Part shown: positions 32,205 through 42,989 of the stretch, one piece after another
Layout of the letters: the number at the start of each line of letters is the position of its first letter
How positions within the stretch are numbered: the stretch's first letter is position 1
Assembly: GCA_012656075.1 (NCBI GenBank)
Contig: JAAKBF010000339.1
Coordinates: 186,001 to 250,000, forward strand
Direction: 5' to 3'
DNA from: Phytophthora hibernalis
Taxonomy: Eukaryota; Oomycota; Peronosporomycetes; Peronosporales; Peronosporaceae
DNA: 64,000 nt
Notes under the pieces: model-generated
Told to the model about the DNA's origin: nothing
What the model saw: only the letters and a program-made list of their open reading frames with translations
The model's database searches: none
Position numbers and translations under genes: made by a program

Positions 32205-32928
32205 AAAGTTTTTTTTCCATTTAATATAAAAGGCGAGCTTTGAACCAACATTTTTGAAGAGGAATGTACACGACAAGATTTGCCAATTTCCAGTATCATG
32301 TACGGACAACTGAACTAGAGTTGACTTGACAGACAAAAACAGTTGACGGAAGAGCGTCATCTATTATAACGTTAGCTGGCGCATGCAATGACAGCACCCC
32401 ACCACTCCAGGAATTATCACACCACGAGTCCACAGAAAGGGCTCATTCGCCTGGCACCCAGCCCTCGCTGACCAAGATGCGCATGAATTGGTAAACCACG
32501 TTAACTTCAAGTACTCGTTTCGATGGCATCTTGGTCTTCTCGACGAGCAACCAGCCCCTGCTTAACCTCTTGCCCGACAGCCTACTACATGTAGTACTAC
32601 AAGCGCGAGAGTTCCACTAAGCGCATTCCCAAAACGGGGCTAGTAAGTGGGAAAGTGAGCCTTGTTGTGCACAGCATGTAGCCCAGTTCGTGCATCTTGT
32701 AGGCAGCGTGCACGAACTCCCTGAGAACTTGTCCTGCATGGACAGCAGGATGTTCTTTATCGGAGCTTGGAGTTGGACGAAACCAATGCCTTCAGGAACG
32801 TCTCGCTGCGGTTTCTGCCGAAACAAGCTGTATCTCACCCGTCGAACCATCTCGACGCCAAGCAGTGGGTCAGCACCACCCAGACACGTGTAAGAGAGCA
32901 CCGGCGACTTGTGCTGACGTAGGGGCGG
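32205..32928. other. Spacer, with possible coding remnants on the minus strand
   Basis: There are minus-strand pieces such as PSKRVLEVNVVYQFMRILVS (about 32540-32450) and FVQLQAPIKNILLSMQDKFS (about 32790-32730). They look protein-like but belong to no family I recognise and are not joined by clear splice sites. They may be decayed transposon cargo. Confidence 0.3.
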
Positions 32929-33285
32929 TTAAGGACCGTCAAGAGGAGGTAGATTGTCCCCACCATCATCTTCGTGGCTCCCGCCGAGCAGCGTGTACGC
33001 GCTTCTTGCCGCCGCTCTTCTTCCTTTAGCGCCTCCTTCTCTCTGTTTTTCGAATCTGGCAGAGGCGCCTGCAGCTTGACATGCTACGTCACTCGAGCGG
33101 GTTCTTTTCGAAAGCTCGGGTGAGTTAGGCTTCATTATCGAGTCCCTCACAATGTGAGGCTCACATATCTTCCTTGGCGTCTGGCAGGATATCGATATCG
33201 GCCTGATACCGGTAGTGAGGCAGACCGCAATGCTGACGTTTGCTTGCCAAAAGTGGGGGCACTCGCACATTTAAAACTGTATTGT
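32929..33285 (-). pseudogene. SWIM-finger transposase remnant
   Basis: Read leftward: CECPHFWQANV, then after a one-base change CQHCGLPHYRYQADIDILPD. That is the C-x-C...C-x-H order of a SWIM zinc finger as found near the C-terminus of MULE-type transposases. A basic KRTRSS and EGGAKGRR tail and an acidic GGSHEDDGGDNLPP end follow. There is no catalytic domain nearby. It is a lone transposon scrap within the gene-dense block. Confidence 0.4.
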
Positions 33286-33573
33286 GGCTTGCGGAGCCCA
33301 GGGCGGAAAAGATTCGTTTCGCTATGAATACAAACGTCTATATGCGTAGGTATCGAATTTGAATGGAAGCTCTAGCTGTATAATTTTCTTCACTATCGAT
33401 TATCCAACAGGGCCGACGTCGAACCTGCGGCCGAGCCCGCGTGCTGTCGTTACGCGGCAGTCGCCGATCTTTTGCTCAACAACCGTACGAGGCTTGGCTC
33501 ATTCGCCTTCTCGCTTGCTAGGCTCCAGACACTTTGGGGTGATCCTATAGCTTCGAGGGACGCGGGAGACAAG

Positions 33574-35313
33574 ATGCAGCACTCGCAAAGCGACGTGGCC
33601 CTGGGCACTAACGGCAGCTGGGCCGACCTCAAGATCGCTGAGGGTCTCAAGAAGCGCAGCAACACGGCCCAGAACCTCCAGTTCTATGGTAAGGCCAGTC
33701 TGTAGCTCGCTGTTGGGGACGCATGATCGCTCACATTGCTCAATCTGTGACGTGTGACAATAGTCGAGGAGCAAAAGCGTCTGTACCAGGAGTTGCCCTT
33801 CTCGGTGCTTCCAGGCATGCGGCGGCAGTCCTTCCAGCGCGAGCGCAGCTTCTCCAACCTCAAGTCGCGCAGCTCGTGGGGAGTTTCACCAACCTCGTGG
33901 CCAGAGGTGAAGACCAACCGCTGCTCGGAGCCGATGACGAGTTCCCTGAGCCGGGGTACACGTACCCGTTGCTGCTGAGCTGCGGCGTGGCGCTAATGAG
34001 CGCCTTTCAATTCGGCTACAATACGGGTGTGACGGGTGGCATCAACCCTGACGTCATCTTCCCGGCCACTCTGACATGCAGTGGGCTATCTGTGTGTCCA
34101 TTTTTGCGGTGGGTGGCCCTATTGGGTCGCTCACGGCGGGCCAAGTGAGCACGGTCTTGGGCCGTAAGAAGGCGCTGCTGGTGGACTCGTTCCTCTTCAT
34201 TATCGCCGGCGCCATCATGGCACTGTCTGTCAACATCTACGCTCTCATTTTGGGTCGCTTCCTGGTGGGTTTCGCCTCGGGAACTGTGAGCGTTGTGGTG
34301 CCGCTGTATCTTGGTGAGCTAGCGCCGCCCAATCTACGTGGCGCTTTGGGTACGGGTTACCAGTTGTTTATGGTCATGGGCATTTTAGCTGCTGACCTGT
34401 TGGCGTTTAGCTACTCTGGAGAAAGCCACGGTCTTGCCCAGCCCGGTTGGCGTTTCCTTTTGGATTCACGGCCATTCCGGGGATCCTGCAACTGGCCCTG
34501 GCATCGCTTCTGACAGAGAGTCCACGTTGGCTGCTGACCAAGAACAGGCCCAAAGAGGCGGCCGACATCTTGCGCCGGTTGCGTGGCTCCAACGACGTGT
34601 ACGAGGAAATCGACAGCATTTGCTCAGCCAGCGACAATGAATCCGGCGCCAACTCGGGCATTTGGGATGTGCTCCGAGACCGTAGCATTCGCTTCCCACT
34701 CGTGGCTGCTGTGGTGCTGCAAATTGCGCAGCAGTTTAGCGGTATCAATGCCGTCATGTTCTATGCTAGCTCGTTCTTTAAGAACGTGGGTCTGAAGGAC
34801 CCGCTGGTGGGTGCGACGCTGGTGTACACGGTGAACGTTATCTCGACGGGCGTTGCGCTGGTGCTAATGGATACTGCTGGTCGTCGACCGCTGCTGATCT
34901 ATTCGGCTGTGGGTATGATCTTCTCCAGCATCGTGCTGACTCTTGGGTTGATGAATGTGCTGCCGTTCGCTAGCATGGCCAGTGTGGGCGGTGTCATGTG
35001 CTTCGTGTGGTTCTTTGAGATTGGCCTGGGCCCCATTCCATGGCTGATCGTGGCCGAGATGTTTCCGGCCAAGCCGCGCCCGACAGCCATGAGCATTGCG
35101 ACGATGGTGAACTGGTCGTGCAGTTTCTTGGTCGGACTCATGTTCCCAACCATGCAGCGTGAGCTGGGCGAGTACACGTTCGTGCCGTTTGGTGTATCGC
35201 TGTGCTTGGCACTCGTCTTCGTACTCAAGTATGTGCCTGAAACGAAGGGGAAGACCATTCAGGAAATCCAGGATGAACTTCATCTGAAGCAGCAGAAGTC
35301 CATGGACGTCTAG
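33574..35313 (+). CDS. Sugar transporter of the major facilitator superfamily (GLUT/hexose type)
   Basis: Exon 1 is 33574-33688 (MQHSQSDVALGTNGSWADLK). A 75-nt GT-AG intron (33689-33763) follows, then one long exon. Family signatures are present: FQFGYNTGVTGGINPDV in helix 1, GRKKALLVDSFLF, ESPRWLLTKNRP, QQFSGINAVMFYASSFF in helix 7, DTAGRRPLLIYS and YVPETKGKTIQEI at the end. Three frame changes close with one added base each: GGGG near 33880 (SSWG-SFTNL), CCCGG near 34062 (restoring FPGHSDMQWAI) and TTTT near 34455 (restoring RFLFGFTAI). The joined protein has about 550 residues and 12 helices, with a long cytoplasmic N-terminus. The substrate is probably a hexose, by proton symport or facilitated diffusion. 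Confidence 0.85.
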
Positions 35314-35491
35314 GGAGGACATTGCTAGCGCACATTTAGAAGACATCGAGTGCCGTCGACGGTTGAGAGCGTTTACCAATGTTCATTCCGCGTCAATTCT
35401 TGCAGATACACTGGAAACGAGCGGTTGATAACAAATCCAGGTTTTCATTCAGAAGATTGTGCAACATGCATCTGACTACACAAGTCACTTT

Positions 35492-37597
35492 CTAAATCTT
35501 GCGGCGCTTCATAGCGTCGTGCTTAAGATCTTCTTCACGACGCGGTTCTTCATGCTCTGCACTTGACGAGCCGATACAAGCACCTTCGACTGCACCGCTT
35601 TGCTCTTCTTGATCATCATGAAGTGCTTCAGACGCTTTTTCTCCGTGTTGGTGGTACCACCACCCGAGCGCTTGTGCTTGTAGTCTTCGCGGCCTTCCAG
35701 CACAGCGCGCAGTCGTTCCTCCTGCGTCAGACGCTTCTTCTTCGAGTAGCCTTCCAAATCTGTGGGATTAACCTTGGTAGCGTCAGAACTTGCCTTCGCA
35801 GCATCTTCCTCAGCCTTGCGCTTGCTGCGGACTTCGGGTCCTTCAGAGCGGCATCGCGCTCTTTCTTCAGCATTTCAATACGTTCAAAATCAAGCGGCGT
35901 CAGGATGCGACGAGCGTCCAGACGATCCTTCTGTTCGATTTCCGGTACTTCCTCGCTGCTCTCATCCTCCTCTTCCGCGCCATCCTTTGCCTCACTGTTG
36001 CCATCACCATTTCCGTGTTCGGTGTCCTCGTCAGACGAAATATTCACCCACTCATCTTCAGAGTCGTCTTCCGATGCGGACGATGCCACATCCCAACCAT
36101 CCTTATTATCTTCGCCATCAAACCGTCCAGCCGCCTCGGCTTCAGCAAGAAGCTCAGCACCGTCAACGCCTTCGCTTGCAACCAGTTCACCAAAGCGATG
36201 CGGCTTTGCTGCTTCGTTGTGAAACTTGCCACGTTGCTTGCGCTTAAGCAGTGCTGGATGAATGTCCCGAATGAGGTTAAGCACTCCACGAGCTGCCATG
36301 ACGATAGTTTTGTCGCGCGCACGGTTGTACTGAACCAAATCGCTCACAAGCACGTCCATTCCTTCGCATTCAAGCAGGAGTGGGACGCGGCGGAAAAGCT
36401 CTCGCATAGAGTTGATGCCAACAGCGATCACCTCGGACGAACATCGCTCCGTGACGAAGTTGTGCGCGATACTCTTTACAATAGGATTGAGCTCTTCAGG
36501 CGGGATTTCGTCGTGGCACGACTGCACCAAGTACGCCAAGATAGCAGTCACATTCTGTTGATGAGACTGCAAATAGCGCTGTAACAGTGGGTAGAAAGGA
36601 AGCACCACGAGCTTGTGGAAGCCCAGAACACGGCCAATGAAGTTCATCATGAGCAGCTTCACTTCAAAACGTTCAGTGCAGCTTTTGAGAAGCTTCAGCT
36701 GACGCTCAGCAACGCCCTGCGGGTCATTTAGCAGCTCGATGGCTGGGAACGTGGCCATGAAATCAAGTTCGCGTCTACGTGCCTTTTTGTTTTTGCTGAG
36801 TGCCGCGAACGTATCACGCTGACGCTTCTTCGTCTTCTTTGAGTGAGAGTGAAAGTCCACCGTCACGAGAGCCTTTTCTCCTTCTTCTGCTTCTCTTCAT
36901 CCTCGAGAATATCTTCGTCGATTCCCAAAAAGAAACTCAGCGACATCACCAGCAGCTTCGTGTTTTTGCTCGTGCAAGCGGTGGCGATCACATTCACACT
37001 GCGCTGGTCGTGCCAGATCTTGCGCTTGAAGAGATCCATGAGCACCTGCAGCGACTTGATCGCCGCATGCTCGCTCTCGTCCTGGAGCATCTCGAACAGG
37101 AAATTCTGCAGCGCCTTGTTCACCTTCACATTGCGGGACGAGACGTTCATCTGTCGGATGTCCGACACAATGTGCTTGTACAGGAGTTCGCGCAGACGTT
37201 TGTCCGGGCAGCGGAACAATTCAAAGAAGAGCTTAAGCAGCGTGATAGCGTCCACCAGACCGCGGTTTCGGAGGAGCATGAGGCTCTGCACCAGCGTCTT
37301 GCGGAGCTCGGGCTCCAGCACCAGGTAGTTGTCGCGCAGCAGGCCCATGATCTGCTCGGGGAAGGCCGCCATCTCCACGGGGTAACACTTGGCCACATGA
37401 CTGAGGAAGCTCACGAGCGCGCCAAAGTGCGCCGACTCCTTCGTGGGCTGCAGCAGGAACAGCTGATACTCGCTCTCGAAGTGGCGCAACTGCATGAGGT
37501 ACTCGGTGCGGTAGCCCAGAGGGTCGCGCTTCACCATGTTCTGCAGCTGCGGCAGCTTGCCGATCACATCGGGCCGAGACGCGTTCAAGGCCTCCAT
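35492..37597 (-). CDS. SDA1: SDA1 homologue, 60S ribosome biogenesis factor
   Basis: SDA1 is a nuclear protein needed for export and maturation of the large ribosomal subunit. The N-terminal armadillo-like region is clear: LPQLQNMVKRDPLGYRTEYL, FLLQPTKESAHFGALVSFLS, CYPVEMAAFPEQI. The middle has FMATFPAIELLNDPQG and the acidic stretch DEWVNISSDEDTEH. The C-terminus is EGYSKKKRLTQEERLRAVLE and a basic KHDAMKRRKI end. Three frame changes are each repaired by one base: AAAA near 36874 (EKKALVTVDFHSHSKK), AA or GG near 35813 (AEEDAAKAS) and AA near 35522 (KKILKHDAMKRRKI). There is no intron. Total length is about 700 residues, as expected. It is divergent from the methyltransferase gene, with 261 bp between. 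Confidence 0.92.
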
Positions 37598-37858
37598 AAT
37601 TCAACTACGCACAAGCTGTTGCAGACGCAGTAGAAGAAGAGGAGTGCTCCAGTCAGTGTCGTTTGATGTTGTCGGCGCCTCCAACCATTCCTTGCGTTTG
37701 ACGTCTTGTCACTAGAACGGGGATAACGATCAGTCAAGCGGGGTAATATCGTGCAAGATGTACATTTAGTCTTTTGCACGCCAGCGATTCGCCAATCTGA
37801 AATATGTACACTTCTGGGCACCGTCCACACAAGCTTGTGAAGCCTCGGACTGGCAAAG
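37598..37858. promoter_or_regulatory. Shared divergent promoter region, SDA1 and METTL21-type gene
   Basis: These 261 bp separate two head-to-head genes. A YCAWTYY match (CCATTCC, 37685-37691) lies on the plus strand. It lacks a good flanking CAWTTT box and is about 170 nt from the ATG, so its use as an initiator is uncertain. Confidence 0.35.
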
Positions 37859-38617
37859 ATGAGCACGAAGCAACAGGAGCACGAGGCTGCATTCCGTCTA
37901 CAGGATCCACGCAGCGGCATCTGCATCCGCGTTGTGCAGGACACTTCCAAGGTGGATGGTTTGGGTGGCGAAGTGTGGGCTGGCGCACTCGTGTTATGTG
38001 AGTTCCTGGAGGCGAACGACCAGGACGTCGTCCAGAGGCGCGACGTGATCGAGCTGGGCGCTGGTTGCGGCTTGTGCGGACTCGTGGCTGCAGCGTTGGG
38101 CGCCAAATCGGTCGTCTTGACGGACGAATATCCGGACTTGCTGGCAAGAAATATCGCCCTCAACCGACACCTTTGGGCGGAGCGTGAGGTTGATGATGAG
38201 GCACCGCCGGTGGCCTCGAGCGGGGAACTGGAGTGGGGCGTCACTGAGTCCATTGCGCCGTTTGCTCACAAGTTCGACACAATGCTGGGAAGTGAAATCA
38301 CTCAGCTGGGACGAGATCTTCACGTTCCACTGCTTGAGACGATCCACTCCGTCCTCCGTCCTGGCGCCAAGTCCGTGGCGTTGCTCTCGATGGATCCGTG
38401 TCGAGGCACCTGTGAGGGAACCTGCGACGTGAACAAGTGCACTGCTTCACACTTCGTAGCGGCAGCCAAGCAGACAGGTTTTACGGTATACAAACACCCG
38501 TCAGTGCGACTGGCATCTCGCAAGACCGTCACGACGTTGGTAGGTGCACTAGGTCGGCCGCTGCATGTTGATGAGGACGACTGGAGCGTTGTGTTCGAGC
38601 TGCGCTTTGCATCTTGA
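37859..38617 (+). CDS. METTL21-type protein lysine methyltransferase
   Basis: This is a small class I SAM methyltransferase of the Methyltransf_16 group, 252 residues, uninterrupted. The SAM loop is VIELGAGCGLCGLVAAALGA. The next acidic residue sits in VVLTDEYPDLLARNIALN. The usual D/E-x-x-Y-type catalytic loop position reads TMLGSEITQLGRD, so the Tyr typical of METTL21 proteins is not obvious. An unusual Cys cluster CRGTCEGTCDVNKC lies near residue 182, where relatives have an ordinary strand-loop. The N-terminus has GLGGEVWAGALVLCEFLE, matching the W-x-A/S-x-x-L block of the family. Likely substrates are a chaperone or a translation factor, but this cannot be read from sequence. It starts at the first in-frame ATG after the divergent promoter. 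Confidence 0.8.
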   Translation: MSTKQQEHEAAFRLQDPRSGICIRVVQDTSKVDGLGGEVWAGALVLCEFLEANDQDVVQRRDVIELGAGCGLCGLVAAALGAKSVVLTDEYPDLLARNIALNRHLWAEREVDDEAPPVASSGELEWGVTESIAPFAHKFDTMLGSEITQLGRDLHVPLLETIHSVLRPGAKSVALLSMDPCRGTCEGTCDVNKCTASHFVAAAKQTGFTVYKHPSVRLASRKTVTTLVGALGRPLHVDEDDWSVVFELRFAS

Positions 38618-38705
38618 AAGGGCAGAAAGGCAGAATGGCTACACTGATTTTGGCTACATTTTTAAAAAATAGAAAGAGAAAACCTCAACGTCTTCTCCAT
38701 ACGCC

Positions 38706-39419
38706 ATGCCGCCTCTCGTGGTGATCCGCAGCGGCTGCAAGCACGTCGAGTATCTGGAGAACCGCAGTGCGTGGCGACGTGCACCGCGAGTAGAGCTGTC
38801 CAGCGACAGCGATGACGACGAGGCAGATGACCAGGAGGATGGTGACGCACTGCTGCGCCAGGCCGAAGAGACCTGGCGTGCCGTTGGAGATGGCGGTGAC
38901 AACTGCGGCGTGAGCAAAGCCTTCGGGTTCTCGCGGGAACTATGCGAAGTTGAAGGGATGCACGCCTTCGCTGCGCTGACTGTGGGAACGTGGTGGCTGA
39001 TCGTGACGACGTCGTCTCCAAGACATTCTTTGGACGCACCGGCAAGGCTTTCCTCATGAATAACATGTACGCAAAGGGTCAAACAATATCTGCACTGTTA
39101 GGTTGAAGTGCTCAAACGCAGCATATGACTTTGCTGTCAAGGCACAACGTTCGTGTCGGCCCAGCTCGGAACCGCTATTTGATGACAGGGATGCACACTA
39201 TTGCCGACGTGCTGTGCAGCCGGTGTGACTTTGTGCTGGGCTGGAAATACGTACGTACAATACGGTAGTGCCTTTTGGTGCTGATGCGGACTGGCACTTA
39301 TTCTGTACTTGCAGGTTAAAGCCATGGAGAGCTCCCAAAAGTACAAGGAAGGCAAGTTCATCATGGAGCACGCTGTGGTCCAGGATGACTCAGAAGAACA
39401 GGTGTGGAACCGACTGTAG
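38706..39419 (+). CDS. Yippee-like zinc-binding protein
   Basis: There are three exons: 38706-39066, 39142-39250 and 39315-39419, with GT-AG introns of 75 and 64 nt. The yippee fold shows C-x2-C in CADCGNVVADRDDV, then SKTFFGRTGKAFLMNN, GPARNRYLMTGMHTIADVLC, C-x2-C in LCSRCDFVLGWKYV and AMESSQKYKEGKFIMEHAV. One base must be added near 38971 (GCCTTCGC) to bring the first CxxC into frame. The N-terminus has an extra acidic stretch (SDSDDDEADDQEDGD) not seen in short animal YPELs. Family members act in the CTLH/GID ubiquitin-ligase setting or at centrosomes; the role here is not known. Confidence 0.85.
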
Positions 39420-39736
39420 ACGATGGTGCTTTTTATAAGCCCGGTGCGTGAACAATAACGTAAATGTAGCGTATGCTTAGCAAAAGACTGAGAGCGTGGA
39501 GACGACAAAGCAAAACTTACCATTGGCACGGGTAGGATTTCAAGCACGCGTGAGAAAGCAAATACTATAACTTATATGTCAGTAATACCTCTTTTCTCTC
39601 AGCGTGGCCACCAGCAGACAGCGACAGAGAGGGTTAGCTCGATTGCTCGTTTCCAGCTTGAATCTCCACTTGACTTCCTTCCTCGTTAGTGGCGCCCGTG
39701 CATGGCTCTACGACAGTCGAAACGCGATGCCGGCAA

Positions 39737-40672
39737 TTACTGGCCAGGCGGGCCGCGCATACCAGGCGGCGGGCCAGGAGGTCCGCGCATACCCGGAGGA
39801 GGCATCATTCCTGGTGGGGGTCCCATTCCGGGCGGCGGACCCATACCTGGAGGTGGCATTCCCATGCCCGGCATCGGTCGAGGAGGTGGCATCATGCCAC
39901 CCGGGGTCCATGAATTCCACGACCACGTCCGTATGCCTGCGGCTGAGCCATTGCCGCCACTACAGTACAGTACAATACACAAAGGTTAGCACCGCAACCT
40001 CACTCATGTTCGGCTACAGACTGCAGAAGAGCTGCTCGCGGTGGCTTGCTGGGCAGGGGCTGGCTCCATCATACTAAGATCGTAGGCAGTAGTCTCCTAT
40101 GTGGTGCTCAGCCGGGTTCGGAGAAAGCCGTGCACCCGATCACTTATCTGTTCGATTGATCACTTGGAGCCAGCCACCGCCACTACATCGCCACCACCAC
40201 CAGTCTCTGTGCTAATCAAACAGTAAAATAAACCCCGAAGCGTACCTTGTCCTGGCTGCATCATTCCTGGGGCCGGGCCTCCAATGCCACGCATGGGCGC
40301 CATGAGCCCCATAGGAGGCGCCCCCATCGGTGCCGCTGGGATGCCACGTCCTGCTGCGCGCGCAACGCCGGGGCCGTTGGGGCCGACGGTCTCGTTCTCC
40401 TTGGCGAGCGGTGGGCCCTCCACAGTGAGGGACACGACGCTCTCTCCACGCAGCAGCACGAGTCCCAGATGGCGCTTCTCCACGCGCTCCTCCGACAGCG
40501 CCGACTTGACCTTGCCTTTGAGCGTGCGGAACTCCTCGCAGTCTCCCAGCACCAAGTTCATGTGCTTGTCGAAGGCCAGGAAGTAGCCGATGAGCACGCG
40601 CGAGTCCTGCAGCGTCACCTTCATGCGGTAGTTGATGTAGTTAAGCATCTTGCTACTCTTGGTCATCACCAT
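39737..40672 (-). CDS. SNRPB: Spliceosomal core protein SmB/B'
   Basis: This is a subunit of the Sm ring on U1, U2, U4 and U5 snRNAs. Sm motif 1 reads NYRMKVTLQDSRVLIGYFLA with FDKHMNLVLGDCEEF. Sm motif 2 lies in EKRHLGLVLLRGESVVSLTV. The tail is Gly/Met/Pro-rich (APMGAPPMGLMAPMRGIGG) and ends in PPGM repeats and GPPGQ. Exon 1 runs 40672-40246 and exon 2 runs 39936-39737, with a GT-AG intron between. Just after the acceptor one extra C (CCCC near 39903) is needed to read RGRGIHGPPGGMMPPPRP, the methylated RG type expected. I chose the ATG at 40672 ahead of VMTKSSKMLNYINYRM; an ATG two codons later fits as well. Confidence 0.9.
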
Positions 40673-40873
40673 CTTTGTTTCGTCCGCTTGGGTCGAGACG
40701 TCGACCACTTCAGCGCCGGAGACGGAGAGCAAGCTGCAGATACGCGAGAGCTTTCTGACTTGTTACTAGCGCCGCTCCCCACTCGATCCTGAACCTGGTA
40801 TACATCATACTTTATGACAAAGTATAGGTTTGAACAAGTTCAAGGCTCATGCCCAGATTGAGTCTTCGGAGGA

Positions 40874-42065
40874 ATGACGCTGTCCCAAGGTGCAGACGCG
40901 TTCCCGGCGGCTGGCGTCTGCGCAGAGCTTCTGCTGGCGGAGAACAAGGATGCGGTGTACGAGAGCGAGCTCAAGAACCTGCTGCGTGAAGTACTGGAGC
41001 GCGGGTGCGGAGCCCACCTCCTGTCGCAACTGCTGCCGGAGCTAGCGGCGCTGTCCTCTCTTCTGTACCACGCGCTCTCCGTTGGTGTGCAGCAGCCTGG
41101 TCAAACGCTGGGTGAAGAGTTCTGTGACATCATCCGCGTTACCAAGGAAGGATTCAAATCGGTGGAGCCCGTGCGGATTCGGCGCCATGTACTGTGGCTC
41201 GCATGCGCCGTCCTGCCACGGTACTTGGCGGCGCGATCGCAGAGCGGTTGGAAAATTTTGAGCCAACTGACGCGCACACCTCGAGAGCGCATGGAGCAAC
41301 AGCTTCGGCTTCGTCGTGAGGCGGCGGCTGCCGCCGCAGTTACAGAAGGTTCCGATGAAGCTCAGGCCCCTCGGGAGGGCCGGCTGGCTGTGTTGACGCC
41401 GCAGCGATTGCTCCAACTACTGGATCGGTCAGTTTCAAGCTCAAGGCAATGAGCACGTGGCTCGAGAATGATGTGTTCCCCGCTTCCTACGACTTCAGTT
41501 TAGCGTGTGTACAACAGTGGGGGTTCATGCGCATCTTGCTGCTTTCTACGTGTTCGCTCGATACCTGCATCTTGCGAAGCGGATAGCCAATATCCAGTAC
41601 GTTTTCGTTCGAAAGGACTTGATGCCAGGCATGAATCTGTCGCTTCTGGGGTACATGATGTCGCTGAGGCTCTTCGCCACGGCGATAATTGAACTCAAGC
41701 GCGTGCACGGGCGCTACAAGCTGGACAAGAAGCAGCGCCAGCAAGAGGCTAGAGCTGCTGCTGGTGTTCCCGCGACGGTGTCTACCCATTCAGACAGGGT
41801 GCCGACGTCGCTATCATTTGGAAGCGCGAGTTCTGTGTCGTCGCAGCCACAATCAGATATGGAAAATGTTGAAGGTCGACGACAATCTCGTCGGAAATGT
41901 GCTCTCTGTCTGGGCGAACGCGTATCCCCTGCCGCTACCCCTTGCGGCCACGTCTTTTGTTGGGAGTGTATCGTGGGCTGGTGCCAGAAGAACAAGGCAG
42001 AGTGTCCGCTATGCCGACAGGATACGCACCCTCAGCAGATCAAGTGTGTGTATAACTACGTCTGA
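40874..42065 (+). CDS. PEX10: Peroxin-10, RING-type peroxisomal E3 ubiquitin ligase
   Basis: It acts in the PEX2/10/12 ligase of the peroxisome membrane that recycles the import receptor PEX5. The N-terminal Pex2/10/12 region (KNLLREVLERGCGAHLLSQL, then VRIRRHVLWLACAVLPRYLA) is followed by HLAAFYVFARYLHLAKRIAN and a C-terminal C3HC4 RING: CALCLGERVSPAATPCGHVF, then CWECIVGWC and CPLCRQ. A 71-nt intron (41428-41498) and one base added to the GGGGG near 41520 join the halves as LDRLACVQQWGVHAHLAAF. Length is about 375 residues, slightly longer than animal PEX10. It shares a 201-bp divergent promoter with SmB. Confidence 0.88.
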
Positions 42066-42166
42066 TACTACGTAGTATGTACTTGAAAGCACGGACCCTT
42101 GCATATAACAACGTATCAATGCAGCATATCGATTACACTGGCAAATACATGAGGTGGAAAACTACT

Positions 42167-42849
42167 CTAGTGTTTTCGCTGGCGCTTATTCTTCTTGCTG
42201 GAAGCCTTGGACGCCGCCCGTTTCCCTTGCCAGCCGTCTTTGACGCCTCCGTCTTCACATTAACACTGCTCTCCTGTCCATCCTCCTTGGTATTCACTGC
42301 ATCCACGTACACTTGGTCCGAGCTGAGCGCCATGTGAATGAACCTCTTAGAGGCGTCTTTGTCAAGCACCAACTTGGGGCCCTTCGCGAGCTCTTCCGCG
42401 TCCTTAATCTTCTTAATAAATGACTTCACACGCTCCTGGGAAATGTAAAAACACATCCGTGAATTATTAGCTACCTCGGATTGGTTGGAGAGTAATAGAC
42501 AGTAGACTGTCCGTACAAGTTCCTGTTTGACGTGCGTCTGTCGAATATCCTTCGGAGAAACTCCTGTGTCTTGAGGAACACGAACAGCAGTGCGTTGATA
42601 GTGTAGGCTGGTGGTACGGCAGCAACAGACACAAGCAGCTTAGTAAATGAACAACTAATTTCATCAACGAACGGAGACGAAAGTTTTGCCGCACGTACCT
42701 AATGAGACCTGCACCTTCGCGCGCTCCAGCGGGTTCAGTGGTGCCACAAAGTCCTCCATGGATGTCTGTTTGAACACGGTCAGGTGCTCCTCCACCGCCG
42801 CCAGCGTCTGCTCCACGCTGCCGAACGCTTCCACCACTTGCTCACTCAT
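42167..42849 (-). CDS. C1D/Rrp47-like exosome cofactor
   Basis: This is a nuclear RNA-binding partner of the Rrp6 exosome in rRNA and snoRNA processing. Exons are 42849-42699, 42607-42517 and 42435-42167, with GT-AG introns. The Sas10/C1D fold shows PLNPLERAKVQVSLAYTINA, LKTQGVSPKDIRQTHVKQEL, ERVKSFIKKIKDAEEL and LDKDASKRFIHMAL. The C-terminus is Lys-rich (RAASKASSKKNKRQRKH), as in the family. One added base is needed in CAGGAG (about 42571) and one in GAAGA (about 42260). It is short, about 165 residues. Confidence 0.85.
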
Positions 42850-42989
42850 TTTTTTGCTATTTGACTCAAATTGGTTGGAAGACGGCGAGGTGTGGTGCAC
42901 ATCACTGTTAAAATGGCTACATTGTTGTAAAATAGCTTGAAATTGCGTAGATAAATACATGGAACGGAAATCAATTCTTCCCACGCGGT

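Noticed and set aside
35563..36584. Long plus-strand Ser-rich and other frames
   Set aside because: They are antisense shadows of the SDA1 acidic region; SDA1 is recognisable over its whole length.
36800..37633. 277-residue plus-strand His/Gln/Leu-rich frame
   Set aside because: It is antisense to the first part of SDA1 and has the biased composition of a reverse-complement frame.
39702..39989. Gly/Pro-rich plus-strand frame
   Set aside because: It is antisense to the PPGM tail of SmB, whose splice sites and Sm domain support the minus strand.
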